A DNA stretch of 64,000 nucleotides from Allacma fusca (lineage: Eukaryota > Arthropoda > Collembola > Symphypleona > Sminthuridae), in the NCBI GenBank assembly GCA_947179485.1, contig OX359245.1:44379067-44443066 (forward strand). Direction: 5' to 3'. Positions 34,746-46,248 of this stretch are shown here, piece after piece (positions within the stretch are counted from its first letter, which is position 1; every line of letters starts with the position of its first letter). The translations under genes were made by a program, and so were the position numbers. The notes under the pieces were generated by a model. That model worked only from the letters and a program-made list of their open reading frames with translations. It ran no database searches and had not been told where the DNA came from.

Positions 34746-36671
34746 ATGAACTCTCAAATAAGTCCTAGTACTAAGCATAGGTATAGAAAGAAGCAAGTGC
34801 AAAAACACCTTAGCCATATTAGAAATGAAAATCCTCATAAGGAGTACATAGAACAATCCAGCAGTATTAACAATGAGGTTTGTCAAGTTTATGTGTCACG
34901 CAACAATCTAAGCGATAGTTCAAGTTTGTCAGAGACTAGCGAGAGTGAAACTGAGAAAACCACAGAGCAGGATTTTAGAACTACCCTTGCTCAATGGGCT
35001 TTAAAGCACAATATAACGCACCTTTCACTAACAGATTTGTTATATCTTTTAAAGAAGAAATTTCCAGTTGAGGATTTACCATTGAGCACCAGAGCATTGC
35101 TACATACGCCAGTTCTACCCAAAAATATTTTATATTTAAGAAATGGGCAATTTTTTTATTTTGGAGTTAAAGAAACTGTAAAAGCAAGGCTTGATTTGGG
35201 TATGAAAAGTTTTCGTTTGCCTACACATAGGAATTTTGATAATCTAATACCATCTGAATGCATCACAATTAATTTAGGGCTTGATGGTTTACCCATTAGC
35301 AAAAGTACAAAACGAGAGTTTTGGCCTATTCTAGCCGTTGTTAATCAATCCGTCAGTCAAATACCAATTGTTGTAGGCATTTACTACGGCACTGAAAAGC
35401 CCAGGGCTGAGGACTTACTTGGGAATTTAGTTGTAGAACTAAATCAGCTTGAAGAAAATGGATTCTTATATAAAGAGAAAATTTATACATTCAGGATTTG
35501 TTGTATTGTTGCTGACGCTCCAGCTAGATCTTTAATTAAACAGACCTCACTATATAATGCGTACAACGGGTGTGATCGTTGTATTCAAAAGGGAGTGTAC
35601 AATGGCAGGGTCACCTTCCCCGATCTTAATTGTCCTGTTAGAACTGACGATGAGTTTAAAACTGGAAATTACAATTCGCATCATAACGGAATAAGTCCTT
35701 TTCTCCCACTTAAAGTTGGTTTAGTTAGTCAGGTCGTGCTCGATTACATGCACCTTTGTTGTTTAGGAATAATGAAAAAGTTTTTAAAACTCTGGGTTGT
35801 CGGGACTATACCTCATAAGCTTAGATCTAGAGATGTTAATTTACTTAATGATAACATTAAATTGACTCGTAAATATTTCCCTTGCAATTTTAACAGGAAA
35901 CCACGATCTGTTTTTGAAGTTAAAAATTGGAAAGCTACGGAATTTCGTTGTTTCATGTTGTATACTGGAGTATTTTGTTTGCGTAATGTACTGTGTAAAG
36001 ATAAATATAAGCATTTTTTGTTGTTTAGTGTAGCAATGCATATCTTATTGTCAAAAAATGATGTAGACGAAGCATGGGTAAATTTTGCTGACAGTTTGCT
36101 TAAAAAATACGTAGCGTTAATTCCTAAATTGTATTGCCCAACATTGTTAGTGTATAATGTCCATTCCTTGATCCACTTAGCGCAAGACTGTAAAATTTAC
36201 GGCTCTTTAGAATCCTGTAGTGCTTACGTGTTTGAGAATTTTATGCAGACGTTAAAAAAATTATTACGAGGTAAGAATATGTTCATGGAACAAATTATAA
36301 ATCGAATAAGTGAACAAGAGTATTTTCGGGGTGGAAATCTTCAGTTGCGTTCCTCTACCAGCACATACAAATTTTTGTCATTTGTTAAGCCTTGTGAAGC
36401 CATCAGTGCTGATAATTGTGTTATTCTGAATTCGGGCACTGTTTGTGTAGTTTCATCCCGACAACGAAACAATTTTTATTGTCGAAAGTTTACGGAAAAA
36501 TCTAATCTGTCTTGTTTTCCTTGTGACAGCTCTTTGCTGGGTATTTCAAATGTATCCAATCTATCAAATACTGTAGAAATAGTTCCAATTGAAGATATTG
36601 TACGAAAATGCTTCATTTGTCCTTACTGTATTGAAGCAAACATATTTATTTGCATACCTTTAGTTGAATAA
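34746..36671 (+). CDS. tnp2-type transposase of the CMC transposon, intronless
   Basis: The single 641-aa open frame begins at the first ATG after the DUF4806 gene. The N-terminal 80 residues are basic then Ser/Glu-rich. The core shows LGLDGLPISKSTKREFWPIL (about residue 178), CIVADAPARSL followed by YNGCDRC (about 250-280) and the hallmark VLDYMHLCCLGIMKKFLKLW (about 330). AYVFENFMQTLKKLLRG (about 492) supplies a conserved acidic position. This is the DDE-fold layout of the tnp2 family, found in animals as EnSpm/CMC-like transposases. The C-terminal 60 residues hold CFPC and CFICPYC, possibly a zinc finger. No stop or shift interrupts it, so it may be active or only recently inactive. Confidence 0.85.
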   Translation: MNSQISPSTKHRYRKKQVQKHLSHIRNENPHKEYIEQSSSINNEVCQVYVSRNNLSDSSSLSETSESETEKTTEQDFRTTLAQWALKHNITHLSLTDLLYLLKKKFPVEDLPLSTRALLHTPVLPKNILYLRNGQFFYFGVKETVKARLDLGMKSFRLPTHRNFDNLIPSECITINLGLDGLPISKSTKREFWPILAVVNQSVSQIPIVVGIYYGTEKPRAEDLLGNLVVELNQLEENGFLYKEKIYTFRICCIVADAPARSLIKQTSLYNAYNGCDRCIQKGVYNGRVTFPDLNCPVRTDDEFKTGNYNSHHNGISPFLPLKVGLVSQVVLDYMHLCCLGIMKKFLKLWVVGTIPHKLRSRDVNLLNDNIKLTRKYFPCNFNRKPRSVFEVKNWKATEFRCFMLYTGVFCLRNVLCKDKYKHFLLFSVAMHILLSKNDVDEAWVNFADSLLKKYVALIPKLYCPTLLVYNVHSLIHLAQDCKIYGSLESCSAYVFENFMQTLKKLLRGKNMFMEQIINRISEQEYFRGGNLQLRSSTSTYKFLSFVKPCEAISADNCVILNSGTVCVVSSRQRNNFYCRKFTEKSNLSCFPCDSSLLGISNVSNLSNTVEIVPIEDIVRKCFICPYCIEANIFICIPLVE

Positions 36672-36964
36672 AGCATGTTATTAAACTTTATATAGATGCA
36701 CATATTAAATTTTTTAGAGTTTCACTTCGTATGTATCATACTTCATATCGTGCCTTTAAATATGGCATACGCATGAAAGTGGGTAAATGGTTGGTTAAAT
36801 GCCCGTAAAATGTTGGACATTTAGTTAGGGCCAACGTGATCCCAACTGTCATCGCCAATTGCTGGCCAATTACTGTGCGCCAACGTTGGGCCAACGAATG
36901 CTTTTGGATTGGGTTAGCCTTTAAGGTAATTGGTACTCTCACTCGCAAACCAATAGGAGTTACG

Positions 36965-37445
36965 TCATCAAATAGCGGATGAAGCCACCGCCCGCGTCGG
37001 TTGATAGCCCCAATTTCCAAATAACAAAATCGACCCCGAATTACCGCCAGCATTAAAATTATTTTGCCGAAATAATTTTTTTCCTAATCGAATATTTTTT
37101 AAAGACCTTTGATTCTGAAATACAATTTCTTCGATTAGAATCTAACATTACAGAACTTATTTAAATACACAATTGCTATTTGTACTTGCGAACCCATGAT
37201 GCACGTTTAGGATATATAGGGAAGATTTTAAAATGTCCGCTCATCGTCAAATTCTAGTATTAAGACAGCCAATAACCTTAGTAAAGCATTTTAATTGCAC
37301 CAAATTACATAACTTCTTTAGCAACACAATTACTTGTGTACCCTTCTCGCAGTATCAGTTACAACGACCTTGATATACCTCGAAAAAGAAACGTAGTTGT
37401 CAATGTGAAAGTAAATGGCAACTTTACCAAAACTTTGTCCCCGAT
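36965..37445 (-). mobile_element. Decayed Helitron 3' remnant
   Basis: GAAGCCACCGCCCGCGTCGG (about 36980) is a relative of the Helitron 3' hairpin at 10661-10681. At 37325-37440, CGCAGTATCAGTTACAACGACCTTG, CTCGAAAAAGA, TTTACCAAAACTTTGTCC matches the helicase C-terminal end of the full Helitron (10820-10950) with indels. The remnant abuts the right end of the CMC element (36913) and fuses to duplicated block B at about 37445. Host sequence or older Helitron fills the rest. Confidence 0.75.
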
Positions 37446-39874
37446 GTCCCCGATCATGTAGGTATGTACTTACACCTTAACATTATTGGACTGATCAGTG
37501 CTTCTTGTTAATGACTATGCAACTTCTATACAGCAATAAAATGTGGAATGAACTTGCGATAAACAAAGTTATCTTTCTCACTCATTACGCAGAACAATTC
37601 ATTGTCAGACTTCTTTATTCTTGAAGGGTAAAATTTTCATGCAGTTAAGCACACCTTGATGAATAAATTACTCCTGACTCCTGAGTTGCTGTATTTCTCG
37701 AAGTTACAGTAGTTAAACGGATTGAGTATGGAGAAAACCATTAGGTACTTATGTGCAGAAATGCGTGACTGTAGTAAATGTATTTCCCACGTTGTGTTGG
37801 TGTGGATTCTTCACTTTTCTTTTTAATACAAACGAGGATTTTTTATTATAGGAATGAAATTAATAGTCATTCGTAAAAACATATGCTACTCTATGGACTC
37901 CCGGGGTGTAAATGTTGTAAGGGCTAGGGCTAAATCATTCCTTAATAAATATATTTACCAATCTATAGGCTTGCTAAGAAGTATCGTAATTGTTTACATT
38001 AGTAACCATGTCATTGGTGCCTTTGTTTACATTTGTAGCTTTTTTAGGTGTTACTTGTACAAGACTCGGGGAATAATATGGTAATGCAAGAAACCGTTTC
38101 CTCAATGTGTTTACAGATAAGCACAGTCCACATGACATTTGTAAACATTTATCCGGTCGAAAATGGAATCATAATATTAATTTATTCATATTTTTTGAAA
38201 CAAGTACAAGAAGGAGTATGATTTCTGTAGATTTCTAGAACCCGTAGAACAACAGGTCAGAGTTGGGTGTGAGGTAGTTAAGGGGAAACTAGGAAAAGGA
38301 ATTCCCGCAGCGTGGGTGAGAGTCGTGGTAAAATGCTATGTTAAGTAATTATAAATGTGTTGATGATTAAACTTGTGCTTAAAATAGCGAACAGCATGCG
38401 CTTCGGTTGTTAGCTAATATAATTATAATAAATTACTGTATAAATAAATACACTTACACTAAGAAAAATATTCCTACAACCTAGTAGGGAGATATTATGC
38501 TTATTAGAAAAGTATCCTAATGCGATCAACCACACGGGAGTAAGTACACATGATCTGAAATTCAGAGAAATTAAATCCCTTAAAAGTTGCGAAATAGCGG
38601 ATATTATTATGATTTCGTAAATTATCTGTACGTGTCAATTTATGTAACCATCTTTTAAATTATGCATTATTTGACTACACATGCACAAGTATATTTGACG
38701 TAAAGATTCATGTGTCCACCACCGCACTGATTACAAACCTCTTTCATTTTTATTAAACCAAAGCAGCACGAAGTTACTATATTTCTTCCTATATTTGAGG
38801 CAACCTAAAAGATATTTGGAGGACTAAGTAAATTGACGTCAAAATCTATGTCATATGGTCGCATATTCTACCTAAACATATATAGGTACAACAAAATTTT
38901 CATTCAACCGTTTTCAATAACCGTGGAACCTGATTTTTCAATATTGTAACCAGCTGTGTTCGTGAGCATAGCACACTTTCAATATTACCGGTGGCTAATA
39001 ATATTTTGTTGTAATAGACTATTTTCCTATCCCAAGACGTTTAACAGTGGTATGTACGACGGAGAGGTTTATAGTGAAAGAACCTTGAACCTTTGAAGTC
39101 TCATTTATCAGGAGTTTACGGGAGAGGGAATATGTTATAGCTAGAATTATGCGTATGTATATCATTTGCTCATCCACCTCCATAGTTTACGTCAACGTTC
39201 CTTGAAAGCCGCTACCTGTTTTTGCAAAACCTTTATCTCCTATGTACATCAGCCCGTACGAGGGCAGATGTTAAAACAATTGTTCATTTGAGCTCCCCCT
39301 TTTTGTAGCACATTTTCATACAGATTTTTCAAAATTCGTTTTATTCTATGGTAGCTCAGAAAATGTGGTTACAAAATTCAAGGAGGCAGGGCAAAGTCAC
39401 AATTGTTTTTCAAAAACTGTAATTTTGAGTTTTCAAATTTTACACGATTTCTACGCTGGTAGTACTTTCTAGAAAATTTCCTTGACTTTTGACAGAGCTA
39501 CTAAACAAGTTCCTTTGTTTAGAATTGTGAGCATGATCGGCACAAACAGAGAGTTGTGAATTGGGAAAAATCAGTTTCAGGGGCAAAAAAGTGAGCAAGA
39601 CTGGGAAAGAGAAGATTCCTGAACTAACCATTTTTGCAAGGATGATCTGGCGTTCACAATATATTCGAGAACATTTTATAGTAGCAAATTTCATGGAGAC
39701 TCATTTGTGCCAAACGAGATCTTTCTGTCAACATTTGTGTGCACGAGGGCAAAAAACGTGAGACATGTTTAAAATAAACCCAAAAATGTTTACTCGTATT
39801 TCACCTTCTTTAAATCTTGTCCAAAACCTCTTTATGCAACTTTAAAAATAACAATTACTTAAACATTACACAAC

Positions 39875-40471
39875 CAGAGGTGTCCATTTGAAATCGCCTT
39901 TGTTCATCCTTAAGAAGGGTGACAGTTTCCAATTACCCGTTCCTTCATCGTTCCGTAAAATGAAGCCTTCTGAATATTTACCCTTCCTTCGCCCTTCCTT
40001 CATTCAAATCCTGCTATAATCCTTCCTTCAGCCTTCAAAAAATATGTAAATGCCCTTCATGCGTTACCTTCCTTCTATGTTCATACATTTATCCCAAATC
40101 TTTTAACACAAGTCACAAAGTCAGATCTTTAAACTTCCAGCTGCTTACCTCTGAAAAACTAATAATTAGCTTGTAATTAATTGCAATTATTGCAGATTAT
40201 CCGTACATATGTAAAGTAAAGGGAATAAAATGCTTGTTGTTGAATTGAAAAAAATTGTTGAAAAATTGTAAGTTCCGAACGGCGTTCGAAGGCTCTAAAA
40301 TTAACATGTTCCTTCACATTCCATTATTTCTGCAAAGAGCAGAGGCCTTCGTTCATCCTTCGTTTCCTTTCCAGCCTTCCTTCCGTTCCCTTCATAATTG
40401 CCAAAGCTAACGCTTCATTCGTTCAAAGAAGCCTTCTTTGAAGGAAATCCTTCGAAGGATGGACACCTCTG
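39875..40471. mobile_element. Non-autonomous hAT-type element, CCTTC-rich
   Basis: The 597-bp element has TIRs CAGAGGTGTCCAT / ATGGACACCTCTG and a perfect 8-bp target duplication TACACAAC (39867-39874, 40472-40479). The interior is built from CCTTCCTTC / GAAGG-type motifs that also form the inner end sequence. It is present in C (52244-52831), where the right tip is missing, and absent from A, so it inserted before B and C separated. Confidence 0.88.
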
Positions 40472-41321
40472 TACACAACAGCGTGTGTTATTCATCAATA
40501 TTTCCTGCAGGCTGATCCTTGTGGAAAATTCTGTGTTGAATAATTGTACCAGCATTCTTGATATCCTGGCCAGATCATTTCCTGGTGAAAAACGGTAATA
40601 AGTTTTCCTGTATATATGTACATACACGCATATTGAACCAATGTATTACGTCACCTGGACTACTCAAGTAAGTTTTTTGTCTTAGTTGTTTTGTTAAGTT
40701 AGAGACACTCGAACCAAAATTTTCTAGAAAGATAACAAATTAAAAAGATCACAAAATAAAATCCCCACTTGCGTAAATACATGGAATATCCTCAGTACAT
40801 GAGAAAATCCTTGGAAATAACAAAATATTATTGTAACGTGTACTGAGGTCCAATCTGCTGAGAGTATCTGAAAAATCTGGAACCAATTATCTCTGATATA
40901 TCGGATGAGCAAATCGTAAAAACATGTCTGAATAAATTAATATTCAACAACCGAGTAGATTTTAACAAGATTCGATAATAATCCGAGTAGACAACAACTA
41001 CCCTTAGAAATTTCAAAAACATTGAAGCTCTCATAAACTTTTTGATCAAATAAGGAAGTTAAAACTGGTTTGGAATTCTACGAATCCTAACTTGTAATGC
41101 ACATGCCTACCATTTAACGTTTTATCTTACAAACCAGTAAATCACATTGGTATGGACGTGCTTGAGAAACTTGCAAGGATTTATTTTTTGTCTTTCCAAG
41201 AGTCAGACTTGTGGGTATGCATATGTACATAGAACACGCTGTGAAAATTGAATAAAAGTAACTGTACTCGCAAAATATGCCAGGTATTTACAGTCTTGTG
41301 CTGACCGTAAATAGATCGAAA

Positions 41322-43205
41322 ATGATTCACTTATTTTTCGTCTTAATAGTTACTTATTTGTTTTTTTCTAAGGTCCAGCAGTCTCCGAAACTACCACCAG
41401 GTATGAATGTGAACAAATAATTTTTAATCTTAATAATTAATCAGAAAATTTATGAATACAGGCCTAATAATTGTTTCCATAGGTCCATTGAATTTCCCAT
41501 TTATCGGTAATTTACAATGGCTTGCGAAGTTTCCCTGGAAGCATTTCTCCAATTATGGGAATATTTATGGCCCGATTACTTACTTGAAAATGGGGAAAAC
41601 ACGGTAGGCTTCAAGCGTTCAAAAGAAATTCTATAAAATGTTCAAACGTTTCATTTAAGACATTCGAATTCAATTATGAGTACAAAAACATTTTCTATTT
41701 TGTAGGGCGTTTCTTCTCAATGACATTACGACTTGGAAAGCAGCATATTGTCGGCCAGAGCTAAGTCGACATCCAGGAAAACTTTTTGAAATGGTTTTGG
41801 AAAACAAAAGTATGATTTCGTTATATATTATGATCATAAAATTGAATAAACTAAATTCGTTTTCTTATAATTTTTTTTACTAATTTACAGGCCTTTTTTT
41901 TGGGTAACGGAAATCCGGAAATTAAACAATACATGACCAAAATCTTGAACGAGTTTGGAAAATACAATCTGGAAAGTTTGGCATTGCAAGAAATTTCGTT
42001 GCTTCGCCTAAAATTTTCAGAATCTAATGGCAAACCCGTAGACGTTCATTCAATGTTTGCCATACCAACGGTAAATGTAATCTGGACGCTACTATTTGGG
42101 AAACGGATTGAAGATGATGACAAAATTGTACACAAAGCTGCAGAGCAAATCACAACGTAATGCAAGTCATTCATTTACAATTATTCAAATTTGTGTTTCT
42201 TCGTTTGGCTTTTTAATGATGCGTTGAAATTATTTGTATTTAAGTAGCTCAAATGACTCCTCATTTTTGGGACGGCAGTCGGTATTATCTTTAATACCCT
42301 ATATGAACAAATTTTTCCCTTCCTCACGAAATGAATTCCTTCAAACTGGCATGCTGAAATCCATTAAAATTATTAAAGAAAGAATAGAAAATCGCGCACG
42401 GAGTCGCCAGAAGTTTGAAATCAGCAATATAACTGATGCTTATTTTGAAAAAGAGGAACAAACTGATCCAAAGTCCAACTCTTTTTTTGCAGGAGGTAGT
42501 TCAACTTCCTATTTTGTTTCAGTTCTATGAAGTTTGAATGCTATTTGATTGAAATTATTTTCAATTTTGTTTACTGCAGATACTTCTATTCATTTTGTCT
42601 ACATGGGTTTATTTATGGCTGGTGCGGACTCAACAATTACATGCTTAGAGTGGTTAATCCTGTTTTTGGCATCTAACCCGTCTGCGCAAAAGCGGTTTCA
42701 ACAAGAAATCGATCTAGTTATTGGAAATCGAGATCCCTCTTTAGTTGACAGGGAAAGAATGCCGTACACATTAGCAGTTATTCAGGAAACGTTTAGGCTC
42801 TCAGTAATTTCGATTACACAATTCCGGCAAGCCAAAGAGGACACAAAACTTCTAGGATACGATATTCCTAAAGGATCCATACTGATTCCAAATGTCTACG
42901 CTATTAACACAGACCCCAATGTGTGGCTAGAACCGGATGAATTTAGACCTGAGAGGTTCCTCAATGAAAATGGTATGTTTGAGAAAAGTGACAAATTTTC
43001 AACTTTTGGATATGGGAGGAGATCATGTCTTGGAGAAACTATAGCACGAAATGAGATCTTCATCTTTGCTACAAGTATTTTTCAACACTTTAATTTAAAA
43101 ATTGATGGTAGCATTCCCTCACTGCATGGAAACTTTGGGTTTCTTCACGATCCCAATCGATTTAATGTGTGTTTTGAAAAGCGAAACAGTAACATATGTA
43201 CTTAA
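41322..43205 (+). pseudogene. Cytochrome P450, copy B, frameshift in exon 4
   Basis: This is homologous to copy A, with exons 41322-41400, 41483-41603, 41706-41809, 41891-42156, 42245-42495 and 42580-43205. Exon 4 is 266 nt instead of 265: GCATCATTTTTGGTAACGG of copy A reads GCCTTTTTTTTGGGTAACGG here. The extra base puts TAA in frame at once. All other exons are clean, including AGADST (with Ile for Ser two residues later), ETFR, PERF and FGYGRRSCLG. Exon 1 is nine bases shorter than in A (LQSPKL-type end). The defect lies in a homopolymer, so an assembly error is possible. Taken as is, the product would stop after about 105 residues, before any catalytic motif. Confidence 0.85.
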
Positions 43206-43430
43206 CATGCATTTTTAACCAATGTAAAATTAGTGCTTTTGTAATATACACTTTTGTTATAAATATTTAACTGGTTCAGAATAAATCAGAATAATTCAGA
43301 AACAAACAAATATATTTTTAAAATATTGCATATAGTGATCTTGAAATATGTTCAATATATTTTATATATATTATCATATATATTGTTTCTCACGGGTTCT
43401 TAAGTCGACTTCAGCTAATATAAATCGACG

Positions 43431-43628
43431 ATGCTACCTGGTCCTGAAATTTGGTTTTTAGAAAAGGAAACTTTCTTATACATTTATGTGATCCTCCCGC
43501 CCAAGGTTCGTAGGCTCGATATCTCTTTAACAGAACAACTTAACGAAATTATACAAGTACCAAAAAATAACTTATTCGCTGTTGTTGTGCCTTATCATAC
43601 CTTCGATCACAAGCTGCTGCCAGGTTAA
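43431..43628 (+). CDS. Hypothetical 65-aa ORF downstream of P450-B
   Basis: It starts MLPGPEIWFLEKETFLYIYV and is equivalent to 22544-22741, at the same distance after the P450 gene. It differs at three residues and ends at the same donor-like CAG|GTTAAT. Function is unknown; it may be an exon or a chance frame preserved by recent duplication. Confidence 0.28.
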   Translation: MLPGPEIWFLEKETFLYIYVILPPKVRRLDISLTEQLNEIIQVPKNNLFAVVVPYHTFDHKLLPG

Positions 43629-44128
43629 TTGCAATTAACTAAAATCTATAAAATCGTTACTGCAAGGACATTCAATCGCCACAAAGCGGACGAATTATAA
43701 ACTACGTAACAGGTTGACATTATACAACTTGAACTATTAATCAAAAAACCAGGGTTCACCATTGGATTGTCCATAAATAACGTACAAGCTCATCCACCAA
43801 GGCATCATGTAGAAATGGCTTTCCCCCGATTAACTGTTAACTTCTATAATTGTAACAAGTGTGCAAATTTCACTTTCCTGCAACTGCAAATAAAGTTTGC
43901 TTAAATCGGTGTAATACACGGATTTTTTTAAAATGTTTACTTCGCTCGTTTGTTCCTCGTTTAATTCATAATTTAACTTTAAACGAAGTGGTTATTCAAG
44001 TTGTCAAGAATTTCCACAACGGGAAACAAAGTTCAGTTGGTCCAAAAAAACTAAGCCAACATAAAATAAAATATTACGATTAGACGTAGAAGTTTTAATT
44101 TTTAGGTCAACATAATACGCTCACTGGT

Positions 44129-46248
44129 ATATTCAGAAGTTAGCGTTTTAGAATATTTGTGAGTATACGGGAGAACGTATAGACTGTAGATATGCCATTA
44201 ATCACCGTCTTTTACTAGAAATTTCAAAATTTCTAGATTTTTTTCACAAACTGCGGACGGATTTTAACCAAATGTAAAATTAGTGTTACTGTTGACACGA
44301 GTAATTTCTCCATAAAGTTCCATCGAAATAAATTTTGTTATAACCGTCATTTAATTTAAATTACCAGCTTTAATAAACAAAACTCAAAAATTATGTGGTC
44401 AATTTTAACCAAATACGAACTCGTTCTTACTACCAACACAGATCAAGACCACGAAAAGTTTCAAAGATATCTTACCAGGGGGCTGACGCCACCCTTAAAA
44501 CACGGGTACGTGCGCGTATGAACGTTTTTAATACTCCTTTGCAGTCAGAGGATGGTGCATCTACGAAGATGTATCTTTACATTGGAAATCACTGACTTTT
44601 GGACAACTTGTGGTCAAAGTTGACCAGTATGGGAGCGGAACGGATTTTCTTTATTAAATAAAGAAAATCCGTGTCTTATTTATTATGTTCACTAACATGA
44701 ACCAATCTGTGACCACGTAACCATTTGTTGCAAATATTGAAATAATCTGGAAGCTTTGAACTATACTTGACTTTCGAAATTATAAACTTCTTACGGGATT
44801 TAACACGATTTCGAAAATTTAGATCAATTTCCTGCGCAAAAATGCCCCTGTTGGGACATTGCGGGCCAGGTACCTAATAAATGAACATGAAATTTCAATT
44901 AAATCACAAAGGGGCGAGTTAGTTTTTAGCAAAATATAATTAAGTCCAAGTCACTCTCAAGTACATACGTAAACTTAAGCATGCTTCATACCAGCCAATG
45001 AAATTAGTAGCTGCAGTCCATTTTGTAACGTGTATGAATAAAAACGTTACATTCGACATTTACATTAAAGCACGAAAATGAGATACGTCAAATTCGCATG
45101 TCTCTTCAGTTGAATATTTCCTATAAGGTATTGGAATTTGACTCAAAATTGAAGATTTTAAGAAATAAAATGTACATCGTCAAATCCAAGCATGGTTCTT
45201 TTCTATGAATGTACATAATTACACTTACAGGGTAAGAAAATTACCAATTGTTCATAATTTCTGGATCGATATAGCAAAACTTTTTAAATTGGTTAAACTT
45301 GTGTTGAGATCATTTTAAAAAGTATTGTTTCAGTACATTATAAGTGCACTGCATCCTCCATTACAACAAGGAACTACTAATTACTTGTGTGGTCCATACG
45401 TGACTAATGTAAAATAATGAACTCACACGCTGGGAGGGGATCTTAAATCCGTGTTTGATTATTACAAATGGTGTGAATTATCCACACACCAATTATGTAC
45501 ATATATCCATTTAGACTAGAAACGATTCACCTTCACACGGCAAAAAAACTACCGTTGCTACTTTATTCGGGAATTATTCTAATCAATAAATTTCATGCGA
45601 GTCGCCCACTTCATAAAACGTATTATTGGGATGATTTACTATAAAATGTTGCTACTCCAAACTTAATTTACAGCTAAACAATAGGGACTTTCAGCGCCCC
45701 TCACATTATTTGTAAATGTAATGCTCACCGAAAATCCGAAGACATAGCTTCCATCTTTTATCCCAAGTTTTTTCTATTTTTTCTAATTATTATTCTAGTT
45801 TTTTTAACATTTCTATATATAGTTTTCTTTCTCTACCCGAGCAGAAATTATCAAATGAAAAGGATAATGAAATAATGATTATTATCGAGAGACGCTGATT
45901 GTTTATTTATCATTCCCACGAAAGGAATTTATCTTTATTTTACTATCAATCTACTCGTTACAAACTACAAAGAACAAAATTAAGCGAAGGCACAAAGTAT
46001 TTTTTTATTGTTGTCAGCGAAATCCCAAATGCTCCACTGACCTTACGTTTTAATATTTCATTATTTAAAGATTAATCCAGAAAACACAATCGTTCAAAAA
46101 CTATTAAATGTGTAAAGTCTCTCGTAAGTATAGGAACGGGTAACAAAAAGGTACTTCAATGGGGACAACAAATGTGAAAGTGTCCGTAATTATTAGTAGG
46201 TAAACTTCAAAAAAATATTAATTAAGGCTTTCATTATTTAAGTATTGT
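44129..46248. other. Intergenic; 44129-45110 repeats 27364-28180 and 31000-31160
   Basis: The left part matches the region downstream of P450-A in two pieces, joined at about 44945, without the GGGTAC islands and intervening DNA present in A. From about 45120 to 46248 the sequence is AT-rich and I see no gene or repeat. Confidence 0.55.

Larger units (their letters stand above)
32667..36913 (+). mobile_element. Complete CMC-type (CACTA/EnSpm/Mirage-like) DNA transposon with two genes
   Basis: A 4247-bp element has inverted ends: left CCCAATCAGAACATAATGTT, right (reversed) CCCAATCCAAAAGCATTCGT. It is flanked on both sides by TT, a possible 2-bp target duplication. Subterminal repeats of GTTGGC/GTTGGGC occur about eight times in the first 120 bp and in mirror orientation in the last 130 bp, as expected for transposase-binding arrays in CMC elements. 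Inside are two plus-strand genes, a DUF4806-type protein and a tnp2-type transposase, both with intact frames. Nothing in the element looks broken. Confidence 0.8.
37446..44128. repeat. Duplicated block B, homologous to blocks A and C
   Basis: Starting at ATCATGTAGGTATGTACTTA, this segment matches 9228 onward and 47870 onward. B and C are nearly identical over long stretches (for example 37870-41350 against 49570-53700) apart from two element insertions in C, so their split is the most recent. The open frames at 39440-39694 and 39561-39761 recur identically in C (51809-52063, 51930-52130), but antisense to each other and without family resemblance; I do not call them genes. Confidence 0.88.

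Noticed and set aside
36736-37053. 105-aa minus-strand frame
   Set aside because: It spans the right end of the CMC element and the Helitron remnant, so it is a chance frame across a transposon boundary.
39440-39761. Overlapping sense/antisense frames of 66-84 aa, repeated at 51809-52130
   Set aside because: Identity only reflects the recent B/C duplication; no start context, introns or recognisable domain.
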